Source of the DNA: Aphanomyces cochlioides
Taxonomy: Eukaryota; Oomycota; Saprolegniomycetes; Saprolegniales; Verrucalvaceae
Reading direction: 5' to 3'
Length of the DNA stretch: 64,000 bases
NCBI GenBank assembly: GCA_019828595.1
Contig: JAHQRK010000013.1
Coordinates: forward strand, 458,501-522,500
Shown here: one piece after another, positions 55,985-64,000 of the stretch
How the letters are laid out: the number at the start of each line of letters is the position of its first letter
Numbering within the stretch: the stretch's first letter is position 1
Notes under the pieces: model-generated
The model's input: only the letters and a program-made list of their open reading frames with translations
Told to the model about the DNA's origin: nothing
Databases searched by the model: none
Program-made: the position numbers and the translations under genes

Positions 55985-56275
55985 AGTATTATCACCTTTC
56001 GTGTCAGTTTCGTCGCAGAGGGAGTGCGTCGACGTGTTGACAATATTGACAACCTTATCGTCGTCATTCAGTCATGAGAAGCGCTTGGTTTGATTTGAGA
56101 TTATGCCACAGCTCAGACAGGTTCTGCCAAAACCGCAGGCTTAGCACAGGGCTTGAATATAACCAATTTGGACAAGTTGATGCCAGCACTAAGTTGGAGC
56201 TTGACAAGGGCAAAGTCCAAGCCTACTCCGGCCCAGATCTAGGCGTAGTTGGTTGCTACGATGGTGCCCTTCTAG
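55985..56275 (-). pseudogene. GSSGSP serine protease copy 4, downstream half
   Basis: The minus strand reads VGLDFALVKLQLSAGINLSKL and KPCAKPAVLAEPV, with several stops. It corresponds to about 37340-37615 of the intact gene. The upstream half lies at 62218-62295; a MULE separates them. Both ends of the gene are missing. Confidence 0.8.
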
Positions 56276-57025
56276 GAGCAATTCCACAACATCGAACATT
56301 TGGGACGAATGTTCCACAACGTCGAACGTCTCTGATGACACAACCACCCCATTTCCACAAGGTCGAACGCCACGAGATGATGCAAGATGATTGGCCAGCA
56401 GACACATCCGGTTATCTATCCGTACACTTAGCCTATAAACAAATAACCTTCTAGAATTAGTACCATTTAAATAAAGTCAATATATCAAAATAAAGAGGCA
56501 AAGTCAAAATTGGATGAAATAAATTTCGGTAAAGATCACTTATAATGAAACATTTGCTCTCATGCAGTAACACAAGTCGAAAACAACAGTACACATCCTG
56601 CAACAAGCCGCTTTAATATGTTTAATATGTGTTCATCAACATTGAAATCCCTGTCGGATCTATGGAACATACAATACAAAGGGGTCGCGGCGTGGTGGGG
56701 TCACCTTCCTGACGTGGAGCGCTGCTTTTATGAACACTTATGTGCCTCACATTGTAATATCGACAAGATTTGTCGGAGACCAGAACTCTGGATTCTATAA
56801 AATATAATGAGAAGCTATTTCGCATCATTCTCACCTTTATCATGCTATACATGCATCCAAATCATATGAAACGCGTTGAATGACCCCTAAAACGTGGACT
56901 TGTATGGCGTTACGATGACTTTGAAGTATGTGGTGTCTGTCAAGCAATCCAAGAGCAAAACTAGTTGAAACATAGACCCATAATATCTTTATTGAGTAAA
57001 TGCATATGAATTAACTTGATAGTTA

Positions 57026-57080
57026 ATTACCGTTGGGGATGCTCTAAGAGCATCCCCATTAGAGCATCCCCAACGGTAAT
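57026..57080. repeat. Double palindrome of GGGGATGCTC units
   Basis: Outer 22-bp perfect arms (57026-57047 and 57059-57080) surround an inner pair GGGGATGCTC (57035-57044) and GAGCATCCCC (57048-57057). The unit thus occurs three times in alternating direction with TAA/TTA between. It may be two Harbinger-type MITE ends joined after excision. The rest of 56393-57430 has no supported gene, apart from the short minus-strand frame at 57239-57400. Confidence 0.75.
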
Positions 57081-57238
57081 TTCTATTTCTATCAAAACTA
57101 AGCATTCGAAACGATAACTTCAGAGTGTTTGTTTACTTGCTGCTTGATGGATAAATGCGAAACGTGTCTTAATCCAAATATGAAGTGTGTACCTGCACGA
57201 CATGTTACAGAGTGTTTCCTAGTATTCCAAGGACCAAG

Positions 57239-57400
57239 CTAGAAGGTCGTCCTTTTGGTCGCGTCGGAGATTAATTGCGATTCACCATCCGAGGTGAATG
57301 CGACGGTTGGAACGCGGACATCGAGGGAGTACGATTTGTTGTCCAACTTGGATGGAACAGTGGGGCTGAAGAATTCGCAGAAGTCAGTAGACTACGAGTC
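57239..57400 (-). other. Possible coding scrap
   Basis: About 50 codons open on the minus strand (DFCEFFSPTVPSKLDNK, SYSLDVRVPTVAFTSDGE) ending at TAG. It reads like real protein, but no family is recognised and no start is present. Confidence 0.3.
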
Positions 57401-57436
57401 GTCATTTAAGCATTTCGAAAGAGTCGTCGGCTAAAA

Positions 57437-57650
57437 AGTCATTGGTTGATATGAAATCTATGCTAATTAGTCATTGGTTGATACGAAATATATCCTAATT
57501 AGTCATTGGTTGATATGACATCTATGTTAATTAGTCATTGGTCGATACGAAATCTATCCTAATTAGTCATTGGTTGAAATGTAAGCTATGCTAATTAGTC
57601 TTTGGTTGATATGACAGCTATGGTATAAGTCAATCGTTGATATGAAATAG
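57437..57650. repeat. 32-bp tandem repeat, about 6.5 copies
   Basis: The unit is AGTCATTGGTTGATATGAAA followed by TCTATGCTAATT, with copies differing at a few bases. It lies inside MULE #2, directly left of the Harbinger element. Subterminal tandem repeats are common in MULEs. Confidence 0.88.
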
Positions 57651-57842
57651 AAACGTAATGTGTAAGAGCGCGTTTGGTGAACGCAATAAAAAATATTGCA
57701 AAATTTTTATTCTTGCAATATAGAAATTATTACACAATTGTAAACATAACAAAATAATTTCAGTGTTTGGTGGAACTGACTTTTTCATATTCTGGCCATT
57801 TCTGCTTCATCCCTCGGTGGTCAACACAGCCAAGTTGTTGAA

Positions 57843-58823
57843 ATGAAGGGTGTGAATCAGCTCAAGACCTCAACTGACCGAGCGAAATGGGACACCACAA
57901 GGGAGGCATACTTACTCAAGCTGCTGCTGAAGCAAAAAGATGCGGGGAAGCAAGCAGACTCTGGGTTCAAGAAGGAGGCTTGGTCGGTTGTTCTCGAGAA
58001 GTTCAACTCAAAATTCAAAACGCAGTTTGGAAGGCAGCAAATAAAGACTCGGTTGAGTCAGGTGCATGACTATAAATGGATCTGCTCTTCTTTACACAGT
58101 AGGTATAAATAGTTGAAATGAGACTGGAAGCTCTTCTTGTCGCTTAAGAATGACAGTGGGTTTGGCTGGGATACTGATTTGCAAAAGTCAACGGCCCCTG
58201 ATGAGATGTGGGCTGAGAGAATGGAAGGGAAGCCAAAATTTACACAAGCCAAAATACGCTCCTTCCAACTTAATGGTTGCGAACACCAAGCCCAACTCGC
58301 AGAGCTTTTCGATGATTGTCTAGCTGTAGGGACGTATGCCTCGTCAAACATTCAAGAGAGTTTTAGTGCGTCGGCTCTCTCCGCTGCAGACGAATTTCGT
58401 GACGAGGAAAGTAATAGCTCTTCCCTGGGGTTCTCCAGTGAAGCCGAGTCGGTTGATATTTCAAGCCCAGAAGAGCGCCCCAAAACATTAATATCTACCA
58501 AGCGCTTTGGGTCGAATCTGCAATCTGAACGAAAGCGCTTGCCACCTGGACTTACCATTGCCAAGTCAATTGAATCTCTTGTTGGCCTTGAAAAATGGAA
58601 AGCAGCCCTACCAAACGCCCCCTCTCTCCATGATGCAACGGCAAAGTCAATTGATTTATTGAACGTGGACTATCATGACAGCTTGAATCCAACCGAATTG
58701 GCTACAACGTACGATATCATGCTTGATCCAATTAAAGCCCAACTCTTTCTTCTCCTTCCGGAGGGGGCTGCTCGTGATGAATGGATCAATCGACAAATTG
58801 AATCAGCAAAGAAAGCTATGTGA
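57843..58823 (+). CDS. Harbinger Myb/SANT-like DNA-binding protein
   Basis: The first part (57843 to about 58070) has the first half of a Myb/SANT-like domain (WDTTREAYLLKLLLKQKDAG, FKKEAWSVVLEKFN, RQQIKTRLSQ). The second half continues from about 58120 in another frame (WKLFLSLKNDSGFGWD, TAPDEMWAERM). The gap of about 50 bases has stops and is probably a short intron, but I could not fix its ends. The C-terminal 150 aa are acidic and Ser-rich, ending at TGA 58821-58823. In PIF/Harbinger elements this protein helps bring the transposase to DNA and into the nucleus. Confidence 0.8.
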
Positions 58824-58834
58824 TAAAATGCATT

Positions 58835-60102
58835 TTATTTTCTTTCTACATACTGACTCCACATCGCATATGCTATTTGATCTCGTTGAATCTTGGCAAG
58901 CGCATACGCACTGCTTTCCCGGTAGTGGCCCTCTCTTTTAGCTTGGCGACTTGAATACCGAACGTGTGCATCATATTCTTGACAAACCAAATCCTCACCG
59001 CACTCGCGACGAATGAAATTGTGAATACGACAAAGTGCATGAACAAGCTTCACTTGTGTTTCAAGCGCATATTCTTGAGCAGTCCTAGCCATGCCAACTC
59101 AAAAAACATCGAATAGTTATCTCACCTTACCGCAATACTGGAAACCGCTTTTTCAATACGCCAAACGCACGCTCAATTACATTGCGCAACTGGGCATGCC
59201 GTAGATTGAACAGGTCTTTCGCATTTTGAGGCCTAGTAATTAAATGTTATTTGTATCTAGTATTCTCGCACCTCTTGTTTCCTTTTGCCCATTCTCGAAG
59301 ATGGTATCTTACGCCACGGTATGGGGTAATGCATTGTGGGGATAAAGCATAACCGGCGTCACCCAAATAGTACTTTCCAAGTGGAATTTCAAATCCATTT
59401 CTCAATGAATGTTGAAGGACTGCACCATCAGAGGCAGAGCCCTCCCAGCCGGCCATGATGAAGGTAAACTGCATATCGAAATTGCACACACCTAGCACGT
59501 TCTGACTTAAGAATCCCTTGCGATTTCGAAACGGTTACTGTTGGCAAATTGGTACGTGCACGGGAATATGCGTGCTGTCGAGCGCAATTTTCGAAAAAGG
59601 GAAAAAACTTGGAGCTCGTGCGAATGGGCTCTGGGCAATCAAGCCGCACCAAGCCCACCAAAGACAAGGACGAACATGCAACAATTGAATTCAAAACCTC
59701 GTGAAAATTCCTACCACCTCAGATAAATAGTAATAACAACATAGAGAATTTATACCAGTTTATCGTCCATCCTGATCGCTGAAAGCGCTCTTGCGCACTC
59801 CTATTTGTCATGTTTTGGCCAACAATGTATAGAAAGCTTGATAGTTTCTCCTCGCTGGTGACGTGGGGTGAGCTGTACAGACCGCCGCTAGATACAAGAA
59901 GTACATGAAGTTTCAAAAAAGCTTCACGGGGCATCCTCATGCATTCGACAAAACGCCGTTGATTGACCTTTCGCTGAAGGAGCTCATCGACGTACGCTGC
60001 TCCTGACAGGCTAGACGTACGACAAGGCTCCTTGTCCAGTCTCGACACACTGTGCCATCCAACGAGTAAGAGCAACAAGACCAAGGTGTGGTTTCCAGCC
60101 AT
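58835..60102 (-). pseudogene. PIF/Harbinger transposase (introns, at least two defects)
   Basis: Exon 1 from Met 60102 contains FVECMRMPREAFLKLHVLL and FLYIVGQNMTNRSAQERFQRSG. Then come LDSTHIPVHVP (first catalytic Asp, near 59580), GVCNFDMQFTFIMAGWEGSASD (second Asp region) and YYLGDAGYALSPQCITPYRG. A 38-nt GT-AG intron near 59265 joins AKGNKR to PQNAKDLFNLRHAQLRNVIE (final Glu) and RAFGVLKKRFPVLR. The last exon is 59092-58835. An in-frame TAA near 59536 and a frame break before LDSTHIP disable it. It would cut and paste DNA into TWA sites. Confidence 0.82.
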
Positions 60103-60414
60103 GGACCTGTAGTGTAAAGAAGTTGAATGAAGTCAATGAGCCATGTCATTACAATAAAATTATATAGGGTCTCACCTATATATATTTATTGCAATATCAG
60201 CGCACAAAATTGAAATATTTTGAACACGCGAAACACTCTGTGAATTATTGAAATATGTCATAATCGATGATTATGACATAATTTGACGATTATTGTGATA
60301 TTTCTTGTCCCACCAAACGCACTCTAATATATTGAGTGTACTGTGAAATTTCTTCTTTTGTCAAATCAAAATATTCCATGCGATTTCATCCTTTTCGTGG
60401 GTGGGGGACCAGGC

Positions 60415-61911
60415 CTACTCATTCAATTCAAATATTACTCTGGGCAGTAATGGCGACCTGTTTCTTTCTGTCATCAGACGTGCTGGTGGTAAAACATTTT
60501 TGTCTGAAATCAGCTCGTCTGTTGAGGATGGAAATGCCGCTTGTGCATACAACGTTTGCCCCGCATTTACTTTGTAAAATTTTGGGAAAACTAAACGACA
60601 TAACATCAAGAAATTGCATGTATACGAGGAGTCATAAATTACCATGGGCCTTTGTTGCAGCAAATGCATGATGGCAAGGTAATAGATTATCTTGCCATCT
60701 TCCGCAAGTGCAATGCCGAGTTACAATATCCACAAGATTCATCATCGTGGACTCGTCCGAGACAGTAGTGTGGTGCACAATATATTTTCCTCCATTCAAA
60801 GGATTCAATTGATTTCCCGACACAGGCTTAGCCTAGGATACGAAAATTCAATATAATAGGCCTGAAAAAACGTACAAGATAATTAGATGCTAGACGCATT
60901 GAATGATCAACCTCTTCACTGGCTGTCATGCATAAGCCATTTGGGGGCTTATTTTTTAGTTTTGCTCGCATCAATTCAAACTTTTTTAGAAGCTTCATCA
61001 TATAACCATAAAATGCATGTACTGGGTCGGATGATCTTATGAGAAATCCAAGCCATTGCTGTGTGAGCAATTTTCTTAACCTTGGATGTAAAGCTCTTCT
61101 TCGAATCAATGCCGTAGTGTAGCTTCAAAGCAGTGCGAACCATTGAACAACTCACAAACGCCATCCTTGATTCGACCATGGGCCTATCTCTCATAAATTC
61201 GACAACTACACGTGCTGCCTAGGATTCATAAATTTGAGCATTCTTTTGATTTACACTATCACCTCATTTGCATCTAATGTTGTGTTGCGAGTATAAGGTG
61301 ATTTCTTTCGTTTCAAAGCATCAATCCTTTCGATGTCGTCGATAATTTCGTTGCTGCTAATATCTAGGCTACTCCAGCTTCATGGTTGAGTAATGCCTGC
61401 AACCCTATGCTTGAACCATTGGTATTGCTAGGGGGGTTGTCGGTGATAACTAGTTTTACATCAATATACATGTAGCTCAAATGTCTAGAACATACCTCCA
61501 GGATCGTACGAATTGAGGTCGTTTAAGCTGTGGTTGTGGGATAGATTGAGATGTGTTATGTTTATCTACACGGATTTGGATCTCACGAATGGCTGAAACA
61601 AGCTCGTTTACCTTTTTAACAAGAAATGAACATCCCTCTACACGGCAACGCCATGTCCTGTGCCTACCTGACCCTTTCCACGTAACTTGGAACCCTCCAC
61701 GCAGTGCTAACTGTGTCATTCTATGGCGGCATTCGTCCCAGGATATCATTTGAGTCGCATTTCCTTCTATGCCAAGCTTATGAGCTTCATTAACATACCA
61801 TGATGGACACGAATCAAAGGTAATCGGTTCGTAGTCACCAGTGTAGTTAGCTGTACTTAATTGTGCGACGACAGGTAGCGGCTCTTCCGTGATACTGCTT
61901 TGGAAAGGCAT
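60415..61911 (-). pseudogene. MULE #2 transposase without its catalytic core
   Basis: The N-terminal part (61911-61477) has the MULE zinc-type domain (MISWDECRHRMTQLALRGGF, HRTWRCRVEGCSFLV). A short piece follows (SLDISSNEIIDDIERIDALK, near 61340), then a C-terminal helical part (61109-60828) and a SWIM finger (CTCGRWQDNLLPCHHAF, near 60690). The DDE core, expected to be about 250 aa, is missing between about 61250 and 61194. So MULE #2 would need another element's transposase to move. Confidence 0.75.
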
Positions 61912-62217
61912 CTTGCACTACCAACAGACACTGCGAAACGAACTTTCGTCACACAATTCTTAAGATTTCTAAAAAAAGCCTTTTTCTAAGTAGACAGAGT
62001 TTCTTCGCCTAGCCTTGCCATGGCTGCAATACTGTCATCCAACACGGCTTCTTTCAAAGCATTTGCCATCCAACCTCGAATAAATATGTCCATCATCTTG
62101 CATCATCTCGTGGCGTTCGATCTTGTGGAAATGGGGTGGTTGTATCATCAGAGACGTTCGACGTTGTGGAACATTCGTCCCAAACGTTCGATGTTGTGGA
62201 ATTGCTCGCCCTTCTAG

Positions 62218-62295
62218 CCTATTGCTTGGATTGTTCTGGCCATCGCACGTATTGAACCCAAGGTCAAACTCGATCTTGGAGTTGAGAGATTAGAG
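62218..62295 (-). pseudogene. GSSGSP serine protease copy 4, upstream half (scrap)
   Basis: The sequence 'attgcttggattgttctggccatcgcacgt' with flanks matches 37625-37690 of the intact gene (around CDDPNNSKQLAC). It continues the fragment at 55985-56275 when MULE #2 is removed. Homology ends near 62295; 62296-62718 shows no gene. Confidence 0.7.
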
Positions 62296-62718
62296 CACGC
62301 TACTCCATGAGCTCCACGATATTTTCCACGCCCCTCAGGGGCTACTGATGGCGCAATGACGAAAGCGTTGTCGTCGAAGATTCATAGGATGGACAGCGCT
62401 TTCTTCATAGGGGGAGACACTCCAGTGAATGGGGAGAGGAGGCATCTGCAGGAAACAGTTAATATTTCATCTACAAACTCGAGGAACTTTACAGCACGTC
62501 GCAAGCTCTCCAAGGTGAGCACACGGATGGTCTGGAACCTCGAATGTCATTCCATCATAGCCTAACCACGGTGACGACTACATACAAAACGACTTCTTTC
62601 ATGTTCGTGCCGAGATAGATCCATGGAAGTTTGCACATTTAGAAGACATCCCCCGAGCGCATTTTCAAAACTGCATTAACCGATAAAAATACGCCCTAGA
62701 TGTTTACGAGCTAACAGC

Positions 62719-62915
62719 CTAAGCTTCTTCGGTAAGGCGGCGTTCGGCGAAGTCGTCATCATCGTCATCATCGTCATCATCGTCATCATCGTCATCATCG
62801 TCATCATCGTCATCATCATCATCGTCATCGTCGTCATCATCGTCATCATCATCATCGTCATCATCGTCATCGTCGTCATCATCGTCATCATCGTCATCGT
62901 CGTCGTCATCGTCGT

Positions 62916-62946
<31 letters not shown>

Positions 62947-63061
62947 ATCATCGTCATCGTCATCCTTCTTGGCTTCGACGGCAGCTTCAGATTCAGAGGC
63001 TTCAGCTTCAGCGACGGCAAGACGGCGGTCATCATCATCATCATCGTCATCGTCATCGTCA

Positions 63062-63144
<83 letters not shown>

Positions 63145-63438
63145 ATCGTCGTCGTCGTCATCATCGTCATCATCGTCGTCGTCATCGTCATCATCGTCAT
63201 CATCGTCGTCGTCATCGTCATCATCATCATCATCATCGTCATCATCATCATCATCATCGTCGTCCTTCTTCTTGGCGGCGGCTTCAGCGACTTGGCCGAC
63301 CTCAGCGGCTTCGACGTTGGCCACTTCAAGGTTGCGTTCTTCCGCAATCATGACGGGGGAGGCGCCCGAGGCGACTTCAATCGAGGCAACAGCCGAGGCG
63401 GCGATGATGGCAAAGAAGGCAAGGAAGGAGGTCTTCAT
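62719..63438 (-). CDS. Secreted poly-aspartate protein (239 aa, 150 Asp)
   Basis: Met 63438 (MKTSFLAFFAIIAASAVAS) gives a clear signal peptide; the in-frame Met at 63504 would hide it. The mature part is modular: EERNLEVANVEAAEV...AAAKKK, then 79 Asp (63264-63028), RRLAVAEAEASESEAAVEAKK, then 71 Asp (62964-62752), and FAERRLTEEA. Each Asp block starts right after Lys residues and is followed at once or after three residues by RR. No catalytic domain. The chain is extremely acidic, so extracellular calcium or mineral binding is the most natural guess. The Asp blocks mix GAT and GAC. The poly-Asp tails of trypsin 1 and 2 are the only similar sequences in the window. Confidence 0.85.
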
Positions 63439-64000
63439 GTCTACGCTGTGGAATGCAAATTGCAGAATGAGATCAATCGCCCAAGGTGGTCCACTTGTCG
63501 TCATTCGTCGCGTCCTGCATTACGAGAGAGCCAATCGGCCAATCAAACTTGTCACAATATGCAATTGACAAACAACAAACGAGGAATCTTCGCGGCACCC
63601 ACGTCAGATGGCAGAGCTTCTGTTCTCCAAATCCAGCCCTCATAACAGGAATCCGCTCTTTCCCTGCACACCTGCTCGCCCACGACGTCCATTTCAGCCG
63701 TGTCTTGAGCCCCTTCTGGCCTCCGTAAGCCCTCTTATGCTGCTGCCGATAAAATCACAAGACAACGCCAACCAAATCGAAACTTTCGGCATGTATACGA
63801 CGGTGTTCTACAAGCCGTGTCGCGACAAGCAGATGGCGTTCTCATTCAGAGGTTTCAACTTCGGCGGTGTACACATCGACCAATCCAAATTGAAAATTGG
63901 TTGATTATTGTTTGGCCACGTTCTACTGCGCCACGCTGCTGACACTGACTTGTCCACAAGATTTATTCCGTGAAAGTCGTAGCTTTATCACAAAGTCGAG
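63439..64000. other. Upstream region of the poly-Asp gene; no supported gene
   Basis: A plus-strand open frame (63608-63904) has no recognised motif. I see no transposon sequence here. The last 100 bp may lead into a gene beyond the window. Confidence 0.4.

Larger units (their letters stand above)
57666..60324. mobile_element. PIF/Harbinger transposon, TAA target duplication
   Basis: 2659 bp with ends GAGCGCGTTTGGTG (left) and GAGTGCGTTTGGTG (right, as complement), the typical Harbinger 'G-N-G-N-G-TTTGGT' style. TAA lies at 57663-57665 and 60325-60327. It carries the two standard genes: a Myb/SANT-like protein (+) and a DDE_4-type transposase (-). It lies within MULE #2. Confidence 0.9.
56276..62207 (-). 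mobile_element. MULE #2, with a Harbinger element inside, splitting protease copy 4
   Basis: 5932 bp with inverted repeats of about 116 bp (56276-56392 and 62092-62207) starting GAGCAATTCCACAACATCG. An exact 10-bp target duplication GCCCTTCTAG lies at 56266-56275 and 62208-62217. Protease sequence is continuous across the insertion when it is removed. It holds decayed MULE transposase sequence (60415-61911) and the nested PIF/Harbinger at 57666-60324. Confidence 0.9.

Noticed and set aside
57437..57650. 32-bp repeats as a CRISPR array
   Set aside because: Repeats are directly adjacent, without unique spacers, and the genome is eukaryotic.
62676..63568. Long frames reading poly-Met/Thr and poly-Ser over the poly-Asp gene
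   Set aside because: Other frames of the same trinucleotide repeat; only the Asp frame has a signal peptide and structured spacers.

Overview
This window looks like nuclear DNA of an oomycete, most probably a saprolegnian close to Aphanomyces. That is inferred from gene style and gene families, not from a database match. The signs are short GT-AG introns of about 40-80 nt, secreted trypsin-like and subtilisin-like proteases, an ankyrin-repeat pseudokinase, Crypton-type tyrosine recombinases and a very mixed transposon load. Host genes are a minority; most of the window is nested mobile elements.

Left part (1-15,250): the end of a Helitron (helicase C-terminus and a hairpin/CTAGT 3' end), a broken DDE_4 transposase, a decayed Crypton (4.6-7.0 kb), a 699-bp foldback MITE, a pogo-like helix-turn-helix scrap, and a complete Ty1/copia retrotransposon (8877-14344) with 256-bp LTRs differing at one base and GTTCA target duplications.

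Protease region (15,250-38,000): three paralogous secreted trypsins (15.3, 26.9 and 29.5 kb). Two end in long poly-aspartate tails (48 and 23 Asp); the third has lost its tail to a stop codon. Each is followed on the opposite strand by all or part of one ankyrin-pseudokinase gene. Only the last copy is complete (30512-33876, 10 exons, 987 aa, frame verified by exon arithmetic). A subtilisin with both ends cut off lies against the second kinase fragment. Between trypsins 1 and 2 are an intact second tyrosine recombinase and a third, Ndc10/GCR1-like one that is split by an intact mariner element (22618-24460). A C2H2-SET gene lies 37 bp from the third recombinase, tail to tail. Further right are a 54-aa membrane protein, a tRNA-Ser(AGA) and an intact GSSGSP serine protease.

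Right part (38,000-64,000): a 4859-bp MULE with an 8-bp target duplication carries a SWIM transposase and, tail to tail, a SET-domain methyltransferase gene. Then come small MITEs and hairpins, a small Arg/Pro-rich secreted protein, and a graveyard of GSSGSP protease copies. One protease copy is cut in its signal peptide by a second copia element (49667-55052). Another is split by a second MULE (56276-62207, 10-bp target duplication) that itself holds a PIF/Harbinger element (57666-60324). The last gene is a secreted protein that is 63% aspartate, in two blocks of 79 and 71 Asp bounded by basic residues.

The most interesting points are the two independent transposase-SET convergent pairs, the poly-Asp secretome, and the repeated trypsin/pseudokinase unit. 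Homology calls were made by eye from motifs. Junction coordinates of target duplications and introns were read directly from the sequence.
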